Below are positions 6,118-8,494 of a DNA stretch of 8,494 nt, piece after piece. This DNA is from Sulfurovum sp. GTDB taxonomy: Bacteria; Campylobacterota; Campylobacteria; Campylobacterales; Sulfurovaceae. The notes beneath the pieces were generated by a model. The model was not told the origin of the DNA, searched no databases, and saw only the letters and a list, made by a program, of their open reading frames with translations. The position numbers and the translations under genes are program-made. Location: the NCBI GenBank assembly GCA_020721385.1, contig DYMW01000047.1, forward strand, positions 3,574-12,067, given 5' to 3'. Within the stretch, counting starts at the first letter, position 1; every line of letters starts with the position of its first letter.

Positions 6118-7125
6118 TTGATATCCTCTAACCAAATTTACATGACGCTAGCCCTAAAAAAAGCATGGCAATATCAAGGGTTAACCTATCCTAATCCTGC
6201 TGTGGGGGCATTGATTGTTTGTAATGATGAAATAATTGCACTAGAAGCCCACCAAAAAGCAGGAACTTCACACGCTGAAGTTTTGGCACTTCTTGAAGCG
6301 TATCAGTATATTTTCAAACAACCATTACCCTTTGATAAATTTGATGCCAATAAAGCCCATGCATTTTTATACACCCTTCCTAAAGATTTTTTTTCTAACT
6401 GTAGTATTTATGTGACGTTAGAGCCATGTTCACATATTGGAAAAACTCCTTCTTGTGCTTCACTATTGGTATATATCAAACCGAAAAAAGTAATTATTGC
6501 CACGCTTGACCCGATAAAAGGGCATGATGGTGGGTTAAATCGACTTAAAGCCAATGGTATTGAGGTTGAGGTGGGTGTTTGTGAAGAGGAGGCGAATGCA
6601 TTGTTAGAGCCTTTTCTTATTTGGCAAAAACGGGCGTTTGTTCTGTTTAAAATCGCTCAAACAGCCAACGGTAAAATTGGTGGTGGTTATCTAAGTTCAA
6701 AAGAATCACTTACCCATGTTCATCAACTCCGTTCAGTCTGTTCTAAAATGCTCATTGGGGGCAATACGGTTCGTATCGATAGACCCACGTTAGATTGTAG
6801 GTTTACAGGTGATGATGCTCCCAATGTTACTCTTTATTCAAAAGAGGATAATTTTGATAGAGAGATACCGCTTTTTAGTGTGCCAAATAGAGAAGTGAAG
6901 GTTACCAATGTTTTAGAAGATTTTGATAAACCTTTATTTATATTGATAGAAGGTGGGGAGGGAATGTTGAATGCACTTAAAGACAAAATAGATTGGTTGT
7001 TACACTATCAGACTCCAAAACTCTCTGCTCATTCTTCTACCTATGATGTTGACATGAGGCTGGAGTTTGTACATCAAACCAAAATTGGAATTGATTTGAT
7101 GTTGTGGAGTCGGGTTGTTCACTAG
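6118..7125 (+). CDS. ribD: Bifunctional riboflavin biosynthesis protein RibD (deaminase/reductase)
   Basis: RibD deaminates the pyrimidine made from GTP by RibA and then reduces its ribosyl side chain with NADPH, two cytoplasmic steps of riboflavin synthesis. The N-terminal deaminase domain has YPNPAVGA (24-31), the zinc ligand and proton shuttle H52-A-E54, and PCSHIGKTPSC with C104 and C113. The reductase domain begins near 172 (FVLFKIAQTANGKI), contains GGNTVRIDRPTL (214-225) and EGGEG (278-282). The 335-residue length is slightly shorter than the usual 360-380. The stretch between HAE and PC is about 25 residues longer than in E. coli RibD. The start is uncertain: TTG at 6118 has no clear Shine-Dalgarno but lies 5 bases after the rimP stop, suggesting reinitiation, and gives the expected residues before the YM-LAL helix. 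ATG at 6142 is the alternative. Confidence 0.94.
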   Translation: MISSNQIYMTLALKKAWQYQGLTYPNPAVGALIVCNDEIIALEAHQKAGTSHAEVLALLEAYQYIFKQPLPFDKFDANKAHAFLYTLPKDFFSNCSIYVTLEPCSHIGKTPSCASLLVYIKPKKVIIATLDPIKGHDGGLNRLKANGIEVEVGVCEEEANALLEPFLIWQKRAFVLFKIAQTANGKIGGGYLSSKESLTHVHQLRSVCSKMLIGGNTVRIDRPTLDCRFTGDDAPNVTLYSKEDNFDREIPLFSVPNREVKVTNVLEDFDKPLFILIEGGEGMLNALKDKIDWLLHYQTPKLSAHSSTYDVDMRLEFVHQTKIGIDLMLWSRVVH

Positions 7126-7140
7126 GTCGATTTTATACTC

Positions 7141-8494
7141 TTAACAACAATTTTTACTTTTGTTTAGTACCACTTGAGCAGCCATAACAATAGGATAGGT
7201 TGTTGGTGCAGAGGTAAGCAGTGGTTGTGTGGCAACCTGTAGTGAAATAAGGGAATGAACGGTCAGTTTCGATTCTATGGCTAAACCAAGAATATTAATC
7301 ATCTCACCTGCCTCTTTATCACCTATAACTTGACCTCCTATAATTTGTCCACTACTCCGTATGGCAATGAGTTTTACCGACTGTTTTGAAGCATCTGGAA
7401 TGGTTCCTGGGTGTCGATTCATGCTCTCAAAAAATCCTGATACATAGTCGATGTTTTCCTCTATGGCTCTTTGTTCAGTAACACCTGCAGAGGCAAATAC
7501 ACGGTCACCTATCATGGTTGAGAAGATGGCAATGGTTCCATCAAATCCTTTAAGATGTTCTAGTTTGTAAAGAGAACCTCCTGCTACTCTGGCTTCTGAT
7601 GCTGAAGTGGATGCCAACATCACTTTTGATGGGTCTCTGGTGATAAAATCTCTTCTTCCACAACAGTCACCTACGGCAAAAATATCTTTGTTTTTGGTTC
7701 GCATGTACTCATCCACCCAAATTCCTTTGTATCGAGCCAATTTTAATCCTGCTTCTTCTGCCAACTTGGTATTGGGTTCATATCCTGTTGCTAAAATAAT
7801 TACATCGGCATCAATGGTTGAGCCATCACACAGCTCAATACCTGTGGCGAGATTATCATGTTCTATTACATGACTGGCGTGTTGTCCTAACGCCAAAGTG
7901 ATATTAAGTTTTTGCATAATTGCTTCGGCTTGACTTGCCATATCTTCATCAAAAGCACCTGTTAAAATATGACCCCCACCTATGATGGTTACCTCTTTAC
8001 CCATACTTTTAAGTTCAGTTGCCACTTCTACACCAATAAACCCTGTACCTACGATAATGATTTTTTGTTGATTCTCCAAATAGTTTTTGAGTGCTTCAAC
8101 TTTATGATACTCTTTTTCGATGGTAAAGACATTGGGAAGTTGGAGTGCCTCTTTAAAATTTTTATGCACAAAAGGAATTGACCCTGTAGCAAAAACAAGT
8201 TTATCAAATTTGATGGTATGATTAAGGGCGGTTACGATTTTATTTTCTATATCCACACGGGTAACCGTATCGGTAATTTTCTGAATTTTATCGGCAATAG
8301 GATTATGTCCACACACCATGGCATTTTTTTCAACAGAGCCTAATGTTGTACCAAAAACATAAGGTATTCCACACGGTACTTGGCTCTTTTCATAGGATTT
8401 TATTACCATAACTTGTTTGTCGGGATTGCTTTGCATGGCTGTGAGAGCGGTTACCATTCCTGCAGGTCCTGCACCTATTATTAATATGTCTGTT
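7141..8494 (-). CDS. CoA-disulfide reductase/NADH oxidase-like flavoprotein (5' end cut by window)
   Basis: An FAD- and NAD(P)H-dependent pyridine nucleotide-disulfide oxidoreductase. The frame stays open past the ATG at 8457 to the window edge, and those extra codons encode ILIIGAGPAG, the FAD-binding Rossmann motif, so the true start is just outside. Further landmarks are VPCGIPY, whose single Cys (residue 41 of the visible part) matches the redox Cys43 of CoA-disulfide reductase and persulfide reductases, the NAD(P)H motif IVGTGFIGVE, ILATGYEPNT, and DIFAVGDCC, which contacts FAD. The C-terminal dimerisation domain has the stretch QPLLTSAPTTYP. The protein ends in Cys-Cys. Possible roles are reduction of CoA disulfide, persulfide or polysulfide, or NADH oxidation; sequence alone does not decide. 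It converges on ribD, with 15 bases between the stop codons. Confidence 0.88.
   Translation of the reverse strand, partial: TDILIIGAGPAGMVTALTAMQSNPDKQVMVIKSYEKSQVPCGIPYVFGTTLGSVEKNAMVCGHNPIADKIQKITDTVTRVDIENKIVTALNHTIKFDKLVFATGSIPFVHKNFKEALQLPNVFTIEKEYHKVEALKNYLENQQKIIIVGTGFIGVEVATELKSMGKEVTIIGGGHILTGAFDEDMASQAEAIMQKLNITLALGQHASHVIEHDNLATGIELCDGSTIDADVIILATGYEPNTKLAEEAGLKLARYKGIWVDEYMRTKNKDIFAVGDCCGRRDFITRDPSKVMLASTSASEARVAGGSLYKLEHLKGFDGTIAIFSTMIGDRVFASAGVTEQRAIEENIDYVSGFFESMNRHPGTIPDASKQSVKLIAIRSSGQIIGGQVIGDKEAGEMINILGLAIESKLTVHSLISLQVATQPLLTSAPTTYPIVMAAQVVLNKSKNCC

Noticed and set aside
7114..7155. GTTGTT/AACAAC stem with T run as an intrinsic terminator
   Set aside because: A six-pair, AT-heavy stem with a 23-base loop is too weak to call a terminator feature.
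7607..8181. Plus-strand open frames of 88 and 70 codons opposite the flavoprotein gene
   Set aside because: They are antisense shadows of a clearly conserved oxidoreductase, with no supporting motif or ribosome binding site.

Overview
This is an ordinary, tightly packed housekeeping region from an AT-rich Gram-negative bacterium. The order lpxC, short tsaB-like gene, thrB, ylxR, infB, rbfA, rimP matches, from memory, the arrangement in Campylobacterota (the run around infB in Campylobacter jejuni and relatives). The extended -10 promoter (TGNTATAAT) with little -35 conservation fits that phylum too. The genus cannot be fixed from the sequence alone; a Sulfurimonas-, Sulfurovum- or Arcobacter-like organism is my guess.

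Layout. Positions 1-92 hold the last codons of an upstream gene, and a good promoter for lpxC lies inside them. Seven complete plus-strand genes then follow with gaps of at most 44 bases and several overlaps: lpxC (lipid A synthesis), a truncated TsaB-like protein (tRNA t6A modification), thrB (homoserine kinase), ylxR (small RNA-binding protein), infB (IF2), rbfA and rimP (30S maturation). An eighth, ribD (riboflavin synthesis), starts 5 bases after rimP and ends the run at 7125. A second promoter candidate sits in the 3' end of thrB and could drive the ylxR-infB-rbfA-rimP-ribD part separately. On the minus strand, ending 15 bases from ribD, is a CoA-disulfide-reductase-like flavoprotein that runs off the right edge and lacks only its first codons.

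How the genes relate. ylxR, infB, rbfA and rimP form the translation and ribosome-assembly core. In many bacteria this is rimP-nusA-ylxR-infB-rbfA; here nusA is absent and rimP is at the far end. lpxC, thrB and ribD are unrelated metabolic genes sharing the transcript. Four of the eight complete genes appear to start with TTG.

No stretch longer than 300 bases lacks a gene. I see no tRNA, rRNA, CRISPR array, insertion sequence or prophage. I do not see an undescribed multi-gene system. The most interesting points are the C-terminal Cys-Cys of the flavoprotein, the reduced TsaB, the doubled GGTATAAT before ylxR, the frequent TTG starts and the insertion in RibD.
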